In this document: positions 1 to 8,310 of the stretch, one piece after another
Position numbering within the stretch: position 1 is the stretch's first letter
Layout of the letters: every line of letters begins with the position of its first letter
Assembly (NCBI GenBank): GCA_945897655.1
Contig: CAMDHB010000034.1
Location: forward strand, 1 to 16,600
Origin: Pseudorhodobacter antarcticus
GTDB lineage: Bacteria > Pseudomonadota > Alphaproteobacteria > Rhodobacterales > Rhodobacteraceae
Length of the DNA stretch: 16,600 nucleotides
Reading direction: 5' to 3'
Position numbers and translations under genes: made by a program
Notes under the pieces: model-generated
Told to the model about the DNA's origin: nothing
What the model saw: only the letters and a program-made list of their open reading frames with translations
The model's database searches: none

Positions 1-43
1 CAATATCCTTCTTGGGATCATTCTTGACCGGTTTGGCGCACAT
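1..43 (-). CDS. ccoP: cbb3-type cytochrome c oxidase subunit III, N-terminal fragment (partial at window edge)
   Basis: Only the first 14 codons are inside the window (MCAKPVKNDPKKDI), so the assignment rests mainly on position: it is the fourth gene after ccoN, ccoO and ccoQ, where the di-heme c-type subunit CcoP lies in this operon family. The lysine-rich, hydrophilic beginning before a first membrane helix also fits CcoP. A strong ribosome binding site, AAAGGAGG, lies inside the last codons of ccoQ about seven bases before the ATG, and the ccoQ stop is only three bases upstream, so translation is probably coupled. CcoP would receive electrons from soluble or membrane cytochrome c and pass them to CcoO. 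The rest of the gene is outside the window. Confidence 0.8.
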   Translation of the reverse strand, partial: MCAKPVKNDPKKDI

Positions 44-46
44 CTC

Positions 47-238
47 TCACGCCTCCTTTGAAGGGGACGACATGTCCCCGGGTTTCTTGTCATTGCGAAA
101 GATGACCGAGGCGGCCTCGGTGTGGGCGGCCTTGGCGCCGGGGCGAAACACCCAGACCACGACCGCCATAAAGAACACCGTCAGGGCCAGCAGCACCCAA
201 CTGTCTGCAAGCTGGCGGAGAAAGCTATACGTTTCCAT
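47..238 (-). CDS. ccoQ: cbb3-type cytochrome oxidase subunit CcoQ (FixQ)
   Basis: This small 63-residue protein has a single membrane helix at about residues 14-33, ending in the WVFRPG sequence usual for CcoQ/FixQ, followed by a short polar cytoplasmic tail. CcoQ carries no cofactor; in the family it stabilises the assembled cbb3 complex and helps attach CcoP, and in Rhodobacter sphaeroides it has been linked to protecting the enzyme and to redox signalling. The gene starts 10 bases after the ccoO stop, with an AGGGGG ribosome binding site, and its 3' end carries the ccoP ribosome binding site. Length and position in ccoNOQP make the call firm although the sequence itself is short. Confidence 0.92.
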   Translation of the reverse strand: METYSFLRQLADSWVLLALTVFFMAVVVWVFRPGAKAAHTEAASVIFRNDKKPGDMSSPSKEA

Positions 239-248
239 CTGTTACCCC

Positions 249-974
249 CTACCGCGACGCATCTGGCGTGAAGGTCGAGAAATCGACCATCGTGCCCAGC
301 ACTTGCAGATACGCAATCAGCGCATCCATTTCTGTCAGCTCTGCCTGCCCGTCAAAGTTCGACATGGTGACACGGCCATAGCGGTCAGCCAGCCCGGTGC
401 CATCGGCATTGGGGTCGGCCTGCGCGGTAAAGTCTGCCGCCGCATTGGTCATGTCATCATCAGTATAGGGCACCCCGACCAGCCGGTTGGCGGCCATCAG
501 ATCGGTGATGTAGCCCGGCTCCAGCGCGGTTTCCTTCAGATAGCCGTACTTCGGCATCACCGATTCCGGCACCACAGCTTGCGGGTTCGTCAGATGGTCC
601 ACATGCCAGCCATCCGAATACTTGCCCCCCACCCGGGCCAGATCCGGCCCGGTCCGCTTGCTGCCCCACTGGAACGGATGGTCATACATCGATTCCGCCG
701 CCAGCGAGTAATGGCCATACCGCTCCACCTCGTCCCGCATGGGGCGGATCATCTGGCTGTGGCAGACATAGCACCCTTCGCGGATGTAGATCTGCCGGCC
801 CTGCAGTTCGAGCGGGGTGTAAGGACGCATCCCCTCGACCGTCTCGATGGTGTTTTGCAGATAGAACAGCGGCACGATCTGCACCAACCCGCCGATCGTC
901 ACCACCAGAAAGCTCAGCACCAGCAGCAGCGTGGCATTGCGCTCAATGATCTTGTGTTTGTCTAGAAAAGCCAT
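249..974 (-). CDS. ccoO: cbb3-type cytochrome c oxidase subunit II, mono-heme (CcoO/FixO)
   Basis: This is the membrane-anchored mono-heme cytochrome c subunit of the cbb3 oxidase. It carries electrons from CcoP to the catalytic subunit CcoN. The 241-residue protein has one N-terminal membrane anchor (about residues 15-38, rich in L and V) and then a periplasmic domain. The heme-c attachment motif CYVCH is at residues 68-72, and M140 in ESVMPKYGY is the likely distal axial ligand. RTGPDLARVGGKYSDGWH is also typical of FixO. The gene lies 11 bases after ccoN and 10 bases before ccoQ, so it is part of one transcript. Length and motifs are normal for the family and nothing looks damaged. Confidence 0.97.
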   Translation of the reverse strand: MAFLDKHKIIERNATLLLVLSFLVVTIGGLVQIVPLFYLQNTIETVEGMRPYTPLELQGRQIYIREGCYVCHSQMIRPMRDEVERYGHYSLAAESMYDHPFQWGSKRTGPDLARVGGKYSDGWHVDHLTNPQAVVPESVMPKYGYLKETALEPGYITDLMAANRLVGVPYTDDDMTNAAADFTAQADPNADGTGLADRYGRVTMSNFDGQAELTEMDALIAYLQVLGTMVDFSTFTPDASR

Positions 975-985
975 CGCTCCGCCCC

Positions 986-2584
986 CTATTCAGCAGGAAC
1001 GCCGGCATAAGCCATCGCCCGCTGGGGCTGCGCTTTCACCGTCATCCAAAGGTTATAGACCATGATCAGCGCACCGGTCAGGAACATCGCCCCACCCAGA
1101 CCGCGAACCACATACATCGGGAACTTGGCGGCAACCGTGTCGGCGAATGCGTTCACCAGGAACCCGTTCGCATCCACTTCACGCCACATCAGCCCTTCCA
1201 TGATGCCCGTGACCCACATCGAGGAGGCGTAAAGCACGATCCCGATGGTCGCCAACCAGAAGTGCCAGTTGACCAAGGCCAGGCTATACAGCTTGTCCCG
1301 GTTCCACAGGCGCGGCGTCAGGAAATAGAGGACCGAGAAGGTGATCATCCCGTTCCAGCCGAGTGCCCCGGAATGAACGTGCCCAATGGTCCAGTCAGTA
1401 TAGTGCGACAGGCTGTTGACCGCCTTGATCGACATGACCGGGCCTTCGAACGTGCTCATCCCGTAGAACCCGATGGCGATAACCATCATCCGCACCACAG
1501 GATCGGTGCGCAGCTTGTCCCAGGCGCCAGACAGCGTCATCAGCCCGTTGATCATGCCACCCCAGCTTGGCATCCACAGCATGACCGAAAACACCATGCC
1601 CAGGGTCGAGGCCCAGTCGGGCAAGGCCGTATAATGCAAATGGTGCGGACCGGCCCAGATATAGAGGAAGATCAAGGCCCAGAAGTGGATGATCGACAAC
1701 TTGTAGCTATAGACCGGCCGCTCAACCTGCTTCGGGACGAAATAGTACATCATCCCCAGGAAACCGGCGGTCAGGAAGAACCCCACGGCATTGTGGCCAT
1801 ACCACCACTGCACCATCGCATCCTGCACCCCCGAATAGATCGGAACCGAGATGGACGAGAACACCGACACCGGAATGGCGGCGTTGTTGACCAGATGCAG
1901 CATCGCCACTGTCAGGATCATCGACAGATAGAACCAGTTCGCCACATAGATATGCGGCTCACGCCGTTTGACCAGCGTGCCGACAAACACCACCAGATAG
2001 GCGACCCAGACAACGGTGATCCACAGGTCGATGTACCAGACCGTCTCGGCATATTCCTTGCCCTGGGTACCACCCAGCACATACGAGGTCGCCGCCAGCA
2101 CGATCATCAACTGCCAGCCCCAGAACACGAACCACGCCAGGTTCCCGCCCCACAGCCGCGCCGCACAGGTGCGCTGCACGACATAGAACGACGACATGAT
2201 CAGCGCATTGCCCCCGAATGCGAAAATCACCGCCGAGGTGTGCAAGGGCCGCAACCGGCCAAAGTTCAAGATGCCCATGACGTTGTCGATGTTCAGCGCA
2301 GGGAAGGCCAGTTGAAAGGCGATGACCACCCCCACCAGAAACCCGACCACCCCCCAAAAGGTCGTGGCAATCACCCCGGCCCGTATCACCCCGTCCATAT
2401 ACTGGGTCTGGTCGTGTACCCTTGCATCGCCCACATGGCGCAACGTGTAGATGAAGGTGATCGCAGCTGCGATCATCACCACCAACGCGTTCACCTGATA
2501 GGGCAGATCATGCGCGTAACTGGCAGCCATGGCGGCCAGCAAGGCCACCACCGCCAGCACAATCAACTTGACGTAATCCCACAT
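986..2584 (-). CDS. ccoN: cbb3-type cytochrome c oxidase catalytic subunit I (CcoN/FixN)
   Basis: This is the catalytic subunit of the high-affinity cbb3 terminal oxidase. It reduces oxygen to water and pumps protons across the inner membrane under low oxygen. The 532-residue protein is a multi-helix membrane protein. Visible cofactor residues are H115 (low-spin heme b), H264 in WYGHNAVGFF and H314/H315 in AGPHHLHY (CuB), and H402 and H404 in IGHVHSG (heme b3 and heme b). Y308 lies 44 residues after H264, the same spacing as the cross-linked His-Tyr pair known in cbb3 enzymes (H211/Y255 in Vibrio cholerae). It is the first gene of ccoNOQP, reads away from the control region holding the FNR box, and has a GAGGGA ribosome binding site. 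It appears fully functional. Confidence 0.98.
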   Translation of the reverse strand: MWDYVKLIVLAVVALLAAMAASYAHDLPYQVNALVVMIAAAITFIYTLRHVGDARVHDQTQYMDGVIRAGVIATTFWGVVGFLVGVVIAFQLAFPALNIDNVMGILNFGRLRPLHTSAVIFAFGGNALIMSSFYVVQRTCAARLWGGNLAWFVFWGWQLMIVLAATSYVLGGTQGKEYAETVWYIDLWITVVWVAYLVVFVGTLVKRREPHIYVANWFYLSMILTVAMLHLVNNAAIPVSVFSSISVPIYSGVQDAMVQWWYGHNAVGFFLTAGFLGMMYYFVPKQVERPVYSYKLSIIHFWALIFLYIWAGPHHLHYTALPDWASTLGMVFSVMLWMPSWGGMINGLMTLSGAWDKLRTDPVVRMMVIAIGFYGMSTFEGPVMSIKAVNSLSHYTDWTIGHVHSGALGWNGMITFSVLYFLTPRLWNRDKLYSLALVNWHFWLATIGIVLYASSMWVTGIMEGLMWREVDANGFLVNAFADTVAAKFPMYVVRGLGGAMFLTGALIMVYNLWMTVKAQPQRAMAYAGVPAE

Positions 2585-2700
2585 TTTGGTCCCTCAATCC
2601 TTTTTTTCAGGCCCTGTTCCCCTGCCAGACCCCACCTCGCGCGATTCCGGAGCAGGAGTTCTCGACCCTTCCGGTTTTGCAGGGGCCGCGCGGCATCGCC

Positions 2701-2714
2701 TTGATCCATGTCAA
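2701..2714. promoter_or_regulatory. FNR/FnrL-type anaerobox shared by ccoNOQP and the universal stress gene
   Basis: TTGATCCATGTCAA matches the FNR/CRP-family pattern TTGAT-N4-ATCAA with one mismatch (GTCAA for ATCAA). It is the only good match I saw in the gap between the divergent ccoN and universal stress genes. Its centre is 123 bases before the ccoN start and 95 bases before the universal stress start. FnrL control of ccoNOQP is established in Rhodobacter species. That this box drives both directions is an inference. Confidence 0.75.
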
Positions 2715-2734
2715 TCAGACCGGCGCCGAAAGCT

Positions 2735-2740
2735 GATATT
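2735..2740 (+). promoter_or_regulatory. Candidate -10 element of the universal stress gene, class II FNR promoter
   Basis: GATATT matches TATAAT at four of six positions. It ends seven bases before a predicted start point near 2747, which puts the FNR box centre at about -40. That spacing is what an FNR-activated class II promoter needs (about -41.5) and supports anaerobic or micro-oxic expression of the downstream gene. The element itself is weak, so this depends on the geometry. Confidence 0.4.
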
Positions 2741-2802
2741 CAGGCCAAACAACCGGGTGCACCCGAACTCGGGGCTATGGGCAATCAATCAGGAGTGGTC
2801 TC

Positions 2803-3654
2803 ATGTGGTTCAAATCGGTTCTTGTGGTCGTCACAAACCCCAGTCAGGCGTCAGCCGCCATCAACGCTGCGGCCCGGGTTGCCTTGGCCAATGACGGACA
2901 CCTTGATGTGCTGGCCCTTGGGGTGGACGTGACGCAGCTTGGCTATTCCTACATCGGCGCTGGGGCCGTCCTGACCCAGCTTTCCATCGAACGCGCCGAG
3001 GCGGATGCCAATGCCGCTGCCGACGCCGCCCGCGCGGTCTTGGCCGAACAGGACCCGGGGCTGCGCTGGTCGATCGATGTGGCACTTGCCGAAATGGGCG
3101 GCGTCGCAAATGTCGTGGGCAACGCGGCCAGCTTTGTCGATCTTGTAGTGCAGACCCGGCCCTATGGCACAGGTCTGGGCTTTGACGCCGAAGCCGTGGT
3201 TGAGGCGGCGCTGTTTGACGCCCATGCCCCCGTGCTGATCGTCCCGCCTGAAGCTGACCTGACGCGCATCGCAAAGCCCCGACGCATCCTCCTGGCTTGG
3301 AACCAAAGCGACGAGGCACTGATCGCCGCCAAACGCGCCCTGCCCATGTTGCAGGCCGCCGATCTGGTCGATGTCACCGTGGTCGATCCGCCCGCCCGTG
3401 GCCCGGAACGGTCAGACCCCGGCGGGTTGCTTTGCCAGTTCCTCGTCCGCCACGGCGTCAAGGCCGAGGTGACGGTTCTGGCCCGCAACCGCCCCAAAGT
3501 GTCCGAAGTACTGGCCGAACACGCCATGGACCGCGCTTGCGACATGATGGTGATGGGCGCTTACGGCCACTCCCGCCTGCGCGAGGCGATCTTGGGCGGC
3601 GCCACCCGCGCCGTGCTGGAAAGCACCACAATCCCCGTGCTCATGGCCCACTGA
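2803..3654 (+). CDS. Universal stress protein, tandem Usp domains
   Basis: This 283-residue protein is a fusion of two UspA-like domains, at about residues 1-148 and 158-283, consistent with the roughly doubled length. The second domain holds the nucleotide-binding signature GAYGHSRLREAILGG at about residues 252-266 (G-x2-G-x9-G), followed by the usual C-terminal strand ending PVLMAH. The first domain lacks a clear copy of that signature and may be a degenerate dimerisation partner. Usp proteins are cytoplasmic, often ATP-binding, and support survival under energy or oxygen stress; the exact target is unknown. An AGGAGT ribosome binding site precedes the ATG. The gene diverges from the cbb3 operon across a shared FNR box, so induction under low oxygen is likely. 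Confidence 0.93.
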   Translation: MWFKSVLVVVTNPSQASAAINAAARVALANDGHLDVLALGVDVTQLGYSYIGAGAVLTQLSIERAEADANAAADAARAVLAEQDPGLRWSIDVALAEMGGVANVVGNAASFVDLVVQTRPYGTGLGFDAEAVVEAALFDAHAPVLIVPPEADLTRIAKPRRILLAWNQSDEALIAAKRALPMLQAADLVDVTVVDPPARGPERSDPGGLLCQFLVRHGVKAEVTVLARNRPKVSEVLAEHAMDRACDMMVMGAYGHSRLREAILGGATRAVLESTTIPVLMAH

Positions 3655-3678
3655 ACGCTGGACCGCATCCTTGCAGAC

Positions 3679-4206
3679 CTAACGGTCGAACCGATAGATG
3701 CGTTGGTCCCAGAACGGGCCCGGCGTCTTGTACGGTTCCTCCAATTCCAGCTTGAAGGGGGCGGCGCTGAACAGGTTGCGGAACTCCGGCACTGTCAGAT
3801 CATTGACCCAGCCCCGCTCCCGCCGGGCCGCGACAACCGCATCGCTGGCCCGGTCGCCCGGAATGCTGCAATACGACACCAGCAAACCGGGCGCCCCGGC
3901 GCGCAGTTTTTCGGCCACAGCGGGCAGATTGTGCAGGTATTCCAACACCCCCATCAGGACGATGATGTCAAACTCACCCGCCGGCAAGGGATCGTTGTCC
4001 AGATCCATCGCCATTGTCTGGTCGTCCAGCGGGTTCAGATCGGCCCTGACAAAGCTGCACCGCGCACATGGTCCGCAGACCGGGCCAACGGCGGACCACG
4101 TCTTCCCGGTCACCTTTCGCAACGATGCAAACTCTTGTAAGCATACGCCCAGCGCGGCATGCGTCCCGCAAAACCCGGACCGCCGCAGGATGGGAGCCAA
4201 GTACAT
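3679..4206 (-). pseudogene. Class I SAM-dependent methyltransferase remnant, N-terminus missing
   Basis: The last 120 or so residues read as a Rossmann-fold methyltransferase: an acidic end-of-strand-2 segment (VRADLNPLDD), then DFDIIV-like strand 4 (GEFDIIVLMGVLEYL), then GAPGLLVSYCS. The glycine-rich SAM-binding motif I, which should come before VRADL, is absent; that stretch is instead cysteine- and arginine-rich without family features, and neither other minus frame supplies it. The apparent ATG has no ribosome binding site and shares two bases with the ATG of the divergent sulfotransferase, so the promoter would have to lie inside that gene. I infer a 5'-truncated copy, with intact homology beginning near 4055. 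An unusual but working short protein cannot be excluded. Confidence 0.55.
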
Positions 4207-5023
4207 GGGAAAAGGCTACTTCTTGATCGTCAGCTATCCGCGTTCGGGGTCAAGCTTTCTAAGCGCCCTTGTGGAGGAGTTGTCGCCGATCAAGGTTTAC
4301 CTCGAAATCTTCCATGACCAACTCAGTGTCATTCGCCAGACCTTGGGGCCCGATGCCGATCACGTCCTGCATCCCGACACCCCCGAGGCCGAGCAGCATC
4401 ATCCGATTGTTCAGGAACCGATGCCTTACCTTGCCAGAATTGACGCGGTGAACGCCGATACCGGCTTTTTCTTCAAGGTGTTCTGGCATCACTTGCCCCC
4501 CGATTCGATCCGACAGGTGGTCGAAGGCAGCAATGGCGCGATCTTTTTGTACCGCAACCTTGTTCATTCCTTCATTTCCGACGAAATCGCGATCAAGCGC
4601 ATGTCGTGGGGGGGTGATGTCACCTCGTCAGACTTGATCGTTTTCGACAAACAGAAATTCCTGTTCCTGGCCCGGGCCATTCTGGAACACCAAAAGGTAG
4701 CGCGCGACATTGCGGTGGCCGCCAACATCCCGATTGTCGACTGCTGGTATGACGAGATTGCCGAATCCGGCGAGGGTGAAGGCAAGGTGCTGCAGATGAT
4801 GGATCATCTTGGAATGGAAAGACGCGCCGACGCCGAGCAGACCTCGCCCGCCCGTCTGCGACCAACCCGCCAGGACGGCCGCCGCCTGGCCTCGGACAAG
4901 GTCTCCAACAAGGACGAGTTGCTGGCGACCTTGAGAGAGTTGGGGATCGAACACGCAGACGATGACTATGCCAGGATCGACGTCGATGCCTTGCTGACCA
5001 GATTGCAGGCCCGCTCTGCCTGA
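4205..5023 (+). CDS. Sulfotransferase family protein (PAPS-dependent)
   Basis: This 272-residue protein would transfer a sulfuryl group from PAPS to an acceptor, probably a glycan or small metabolite; the acceptor cannot be read from sequence. Near the N-terminus FLIVSYPRSGSSFLSAL contains the 5'-phosphosulfate-binding loop YPRSGSSF (residues 11-18). GAIFLYRNLVHSFIS (about residues 112-125) matches the 3'-phosphate-binding segment, with R117 and S122. The frame stays open 507 bases upstream, but the family begins at this ATG, and GGAG lies just before it, so the shorter start is chosen. The gene diverges from the methyltransferase remnant and converges on the DUF4139 gene. GC content looks lower than in its neighbours, which may mean recent acquisition. 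Confidence 0.85.
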   Translation: MGKGYFLIVSYPRSGSSFLSALVEELSPIKVYLEIFHDQLSVIRQTLGPDADHVLHPDTPEAEQHHPIVQEPMPYLARIDAVNADTGFFFKVFWHHLPPDSIRQVVEGSNGAIFLYRNLVHSFISDEIAIKRMSWGGDVTSSDLIVFDKQKFLFLARAILEHQKVARDIAVAANIPIVDCWYDEIAESGEGEGKVLQMMDHLGMERRADAEQTSPARLRPTRQDGRRLASDKVSNKDELLATLRELGIEHADDDYARIDVDALLTRLQARSA

Positions 5024-5159
5024 TGCGAAGGTCAGGCGGGTTGCGTCCGGTCGGGGTTAACGTTGGTTAAACGCAAAACTCCAGCAACTTGAATTGAATC
5101 ATTAATCCCACAGTTTCACGCGTGGCACACGCACCCCACCAAACCCGCTGCCGTGGAAC

Positions 5160-6758
5160 TTATTGCAGAACCATCCCCTCGGGCCAAGACATCAGGCTGT
5201 TCAACTTGATCTCCTTCGCGGCCCCCGGGGCCAGATTGAAATCCCATGCCAGAACCCCCCGCTTGCCCCCCACATCCGCCTCGCTTGGGGCCGGATCGGC
5301 GGACCAGGTGATCTCCAGATCTTCCTGCTCGGAATAGGGAACCCGGTCCAGCACCCGCACCGGCCAGGCCTCGCCGGTCAGGTTCTCCACCTCCAGCACC
5401 GCCTGCTCCTCGATCTGGGTCGACCCGACAAATACACCCCGGTCCCCCTCGGCCCGCACCGGCATGTCGCGGGTCAGCCGGATGCCATCAATCGCTCCAA
5501 AGCCCAGTTCAAACTCGGCCCCCGGTGCGACGGCGTCCAACTGCGTCATCCGTGTCAGCGCCCCGTCGCGGTACAAGAACGCCTCCCCCGGCAACAGGAT
5601 CTCAGCCCCGCTGTTGACCACCTTTGCCACCACAAAAGCCGTCGCATCAAGGCGGGGCACAGCTTGCGCGATCACCTTGGCTTCAAACTTCACCTCATCC
5701 AGCGCCAACCGCAGGTTTTCCACCCCCGAAGCCAGATCAACCGGTGTCGGATAGTCATAAATCACCGTATCACCCTGATAGCTCATCTCTGCCGTCATCG
5801 GGGCGGCCGTCGCCACCACAGGCTCCTCCATCGCCCCCGCGTCCGACATCTTCGACATCTCTGCCTCAGGCTCCGGCTCGCCAATCCGCCGCAGGTCGGG
5901 CCACAATTGCGAGGGTTCCGATTGCTCTGCCGGGCGGGCGGTTGACAGGGTCAGGTCCACGCCCATCCAATCCTCACCGGAATACTGGCTGACCAGAACC
6001 CCCCGCTGCACCGACACGACGCCCCCCTTTCGGTCCAGCGCCATGTCATAAATCGGCACCCAGCCCGCATCATAGACCGAATGGGTCACCACCAGATGCC
6101 CCTCACCCCCGGTCGAGGTGACCGTCACCGCCAGCGCTACATAGTCGTCATCCGCCTGCGATACCGCCTCCAACGCCGCCTGTGCGCGGTCCAGGCCGTC
6201 TTGCGCCTGAATGACCACCTCCTCGGCCACAGGCAGGCCCGCCTCGGCCGCCAATGCAGCCTGCCGCGCGGTCAGCACCCGCCCCCCGATCATCTCGGCC
6301 ACCGATGCCAGGCCCTCGGCAGTTGATGCGGCACCGTCCATCCTGACCCCGGTCAGAAAGGCGATCTCGGCCTGATGCGCCTCCACCTCGGCGCGTATCG
6401 CCGCCACCGTGGCCTCGGCCCCCCGCAGGGCGGCCTGTGCCACCTTGACCGCATCCTCAGCGGCCACCATCTGCGGCGATTTGGGCTGCAACCGCGGCGG
6501 CAACCGCTCCTCCCGCAGGGTGAACGGCCCCAGTTCGGTATCGCCCGAGGTCACGCGCAGCAACAGCGGTTCCGTCGCACCCGGCATGTCGGCCACCAGC
6601 ACCTCATGCCGGCCCGCCGGGGCGGTAAATGTCACCTCCCGCGTGATCAGCGCGCCTTGCGGATAGATCGTCACCCCCGTCACCTGACTGGTCGCTATGA
6701 TCGTATCCGCCAGCGCAGCCCCCGGCACCAAAAACGCGATGAAAACAAATGCCCGCAT
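5160..6758 (-). CDS. Secreted MuiA-type protein, DUF4140/DUF4139 domains
   Basis: This 532-residue protein begins with a signal peptide (MRAFVFIAFLVPGAALA, cleavage near residue 17), so it is exported. Residues about 28-130 resemble the DUF4140 N-terminal domain (VTIYPQGALITREVTF), followed by an alanine-rich, probably coiled-coil stretch to about residue 205. The C-terminal DUF4139 domain starts near residue 215; VYDAGWVPIYDMAL and SQYSGEDWMGVDLTLSTARP are characteristic of it. The family is annotated as mucoidy inhibitor A, but its biochemical role is not established. GGAGGG lies before the ATG. The gene diverges from the aminotransferase over 142 bases and converges with the sulfotransferase, so it is probably a single-gene unit. 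Confidence 0.85.
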   Translation of the reverse strand: MRAFVFIAFLVPGAALADTIIATSQVTGVTIYPQGALITREVTFTAPAGRHEVLVADMPGATEPLLLRVTSGDTELGPFTLREERLPPRLQPKSPQMVAAEDAVKVAQAALRGAEATVAAIRAEVEAHQAEIAFLTGVRMDGAASTAEGLASVAEMIGGRVLTARQAALAAEAGLPVAEEVVIQAQDGLDRAQAALEAVSQADDDYVALAVTVTSTGGEGHLVVTHSVYDAGWVPIYDMALDRKGGVVSVQRGVLVSQYSGEDWMGVDLTLSTARPAEQSEPSQLWPDLRRIGEPEPEAEMSKMSDAGAMEEPVVATAAPMTAEMSYQGDTVIYDYPTPVDLASGVENLRLALDEVKFEAKVIAQAVPRLDATAFVVAKVVNSGAEILLPGEAFLYRDGALTRMTQLDAVAPGAEFELGFGAIDGIRLTRDMPVRAEGDRGVFVGSTQIEEQAVLEVENLTGEAWPVRVLDRVPYSEQEDLEITWSADPAPSEADVGGKRGVLAWDFNLAPGAAKEIKLNSLMSWPEGMVLQ

Positions 6759-6900
6759 GAAACCCTCCTCTTTTGCAGCAGCCTAAGGCCGCAATCCCGT
6801 TGGAACAAGCCCGCTGCGCCCCATCAGCCAAACCCTGCCCCAAGGCCCCCTTGCCAACCGCCCGCCCACCCTGCCAGATTGCCGCCAAAGGATGCCGCCC

Positions 6901-8235
6901 ATGAAAACCCCCGATACGCTGAAATCCACTGCCCAACTGCCCCATGTCACCCATGCCAAGGGCAGCTATCTGTGGGACGCCACCGGCAAACAGTATATCG
7001 ACGGCTCGGGCGGCCCCGCCGTCTATTGCCTTGGCCATGCGCATCCGGAGGTCAACGCCGCCGTCACCGCCCAGATGGCCGACATTGCGCATGGCTACCG
7101 CTACAACTTTACCACCAGTGCCCTGAACGACCTGACCGACATCATCCGCGCCCGCTGTGGCGGCTCCCTGACCGAGATGGTCTATGTGACAAGCGGGTCC
7201 GAGGCCGTCGAAAGCTGCCTGAAAATCGCCCTGCAATACCAAACCGCCATCGGCCAGAAATCCCGCCGCCGCTTCATCTCGCGCCAGCGGTCCTGGCATG
7301 GCAACACCTTGGGCGCGCTTGGCCTCTCGGGCTTCTCGGAACGGACTGCGGCTTATGAGGGCGCCTTCATCCCCTCCATCAAGCTCTCTCCCGCGAACAC
7401 CTACCGCCCCATCCCCGGTGCCACCCATGAAACCGCCGGTGAAGCCTGCGCCGCCGAACTGGAAGCCGCCATCCTTGCCCACGGCCCCGAAACCATCGCC
7501 GCCTTCGTCTTTGAACCCGTCGTAGGCGCCGCAGGCGGCTGTGTCCCCGCCCCCGACGGCTATGCCAAACGCGTCCGCGACATCTGCACCCGCTACGGCG
7601 TCTTGATGATCGCGGATGAGGTGATGTGTGGCGCAGGCCGCACCGGCCCCTGGCGCGCCCTGGCCCATGACGGGGTCGAGCCTGACATCATGTCCGTCGC
7701 CAAGGGCCTTGCCGCCGGTTACGTCCCTCTTGGGGCTGCCATCTGTACGACCGCCGTATGGGAGGCGATCCGCGCCCGCGACGGCGCATTCGGCACCGGC
7801 CACACCTTCACCGGCCATACCGCCGCCTGTGCCGCCGGGGTCGCCGTGCAAACCATCATCACCCGCGACAACCTGCTGGCCCGCGTCACCGCCAACGGCC
7901 CCCGCCTGATGTCGATGCTGGCCGAGGCCACGCACGGGATCGAGGCCATCGGCGATATCCGCGGCCGTGGCCATTTCATCTGCGCCGAACTGGTGCGCGA
8001 CCTCGTGACCAAACAACCCTTCGACCCCGCCTTGAAACTGTTCCTGAAAATCCGCGCCCAAGCGATGCTGAACGGCCTGATCTGCTATCCCGTGGGCGGC
8101 AATGTGGATGGCACGGCGGGCGACATCGTCATCCTTGCCCCGCCCTACAACGCCACCGACGCCGAACTGACCGAAATCATCGACAAGACCGCCACCTCGA
8201 TCCGTCAGGTCCTGACGGCAGAAGGCCTCGCCTGA
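6901..8235 (+). CDS. Class III pyridoxal-phosphate aminotransferase
   Basis: This 444-residue enzyme is a fold-type I, class III (omega/GabT-like) aminotransferase. VTSGSEAVESCLKIA (residues 96-110) is the phosphate-binding loop, SWHGNTLGAL (131-140) carries the aromatic residue that stacks on the cofactor, IADEV has D239 for the ring nitrogen, and K268 in SVAKGLAAGYVPLGA is the Schiff-base lysine. GHTFTGH (300-306) is the other conserved block. The amino donor and acceptor cannot be decided from sequence. An ATG also exists at 6892, but AAAGGA at 6887-6892 is correctly spaced (8 bases) only for the ATG at 6901. The next gene on the same strand, an exported TPR protein, starts 75 bases after the stop; co-transcription is possible but no functional link is visible. 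Confidence 0.92.
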   Translation: MKTPDTLKSTAQLPHVTHAKGSYLWDATGKQYIDGSGGPAVYCLGHAHPEVNAAVTAQMADIAHGYRYNFTTSALNDLTDIIRARCGGSLTEMVYVTSGSEAVESCLKIALQYQTAIGQKSRRRFISRQRSWHGNTLGALGLSGFSERTAAYEGAFIPSIKLSPANTYRPIPGATHETAGEACAAELEAAILAHGPETIAAFVFEPVVGAAGGCVPAPDGYAKRVRDICTRYGVLMIADEVMCGAGRTGPWRALAHDGVEPDIMSVAKGLAAGYVPLGAAICTTAVWEAIRARDGAFGTGHTFTGHTAACAAGVAVQTIITRDNLLARVTANGPRLMSMLAEATHGIEAIGDIRGRGHFICAELVRDLVTKQPFDPALKLFLKIRAQAMLNGLICYPVGGNVDGTAGDIVILAPPYNATDAELTEIIDKTATSIRQVLTAEGLA

Positions 8236-8310
8236 CCCCGCTCACACAAGCTTGATGCCACATTTTTCGCTGACCCGCGCTAAGGTCAACCAACCCGCAG
8301 GAGACGCCCC

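Noticed and set aside
12..965. 317-residue plus-strand open frame opposite ccoO and ccoQ
   Set aside because: Antisense to genes with clear motifs (CYVCH, CcoQ helix); no domain recognised.
1262..2704. 480-residue plus-strand open frame opposite ccoN
   Set aside because: It runs antisense to a clearly real ccoN, is rich in H, Q, R and P with no domain pattern, and reflects the high GC content.
3698..4204. N-terminal extension of the sulfotransferase to 3698
   Set aside because: The sulfotransferase fold starts at MGKGYFLIVSYPRSG with GGAG before it; the extension lies antisense to the methyltransferase remnant and has no domain.
5024..5159. GTTAAC/GGTTAAAC repeats with a TTGCGT...ACGCAA arm pair between convergent genes
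   Set aside because: The stem is only six bases with a long loop, so I could not call it a terminator or a binding site with confidence.
6604..8061. 485-residue minus-strand open frame opposite the aminotransferase
   Set aside because: Glycine- and alanine-rich antisense frame with no family features; the plus-strand aminotransferase has all catalytic motifs.
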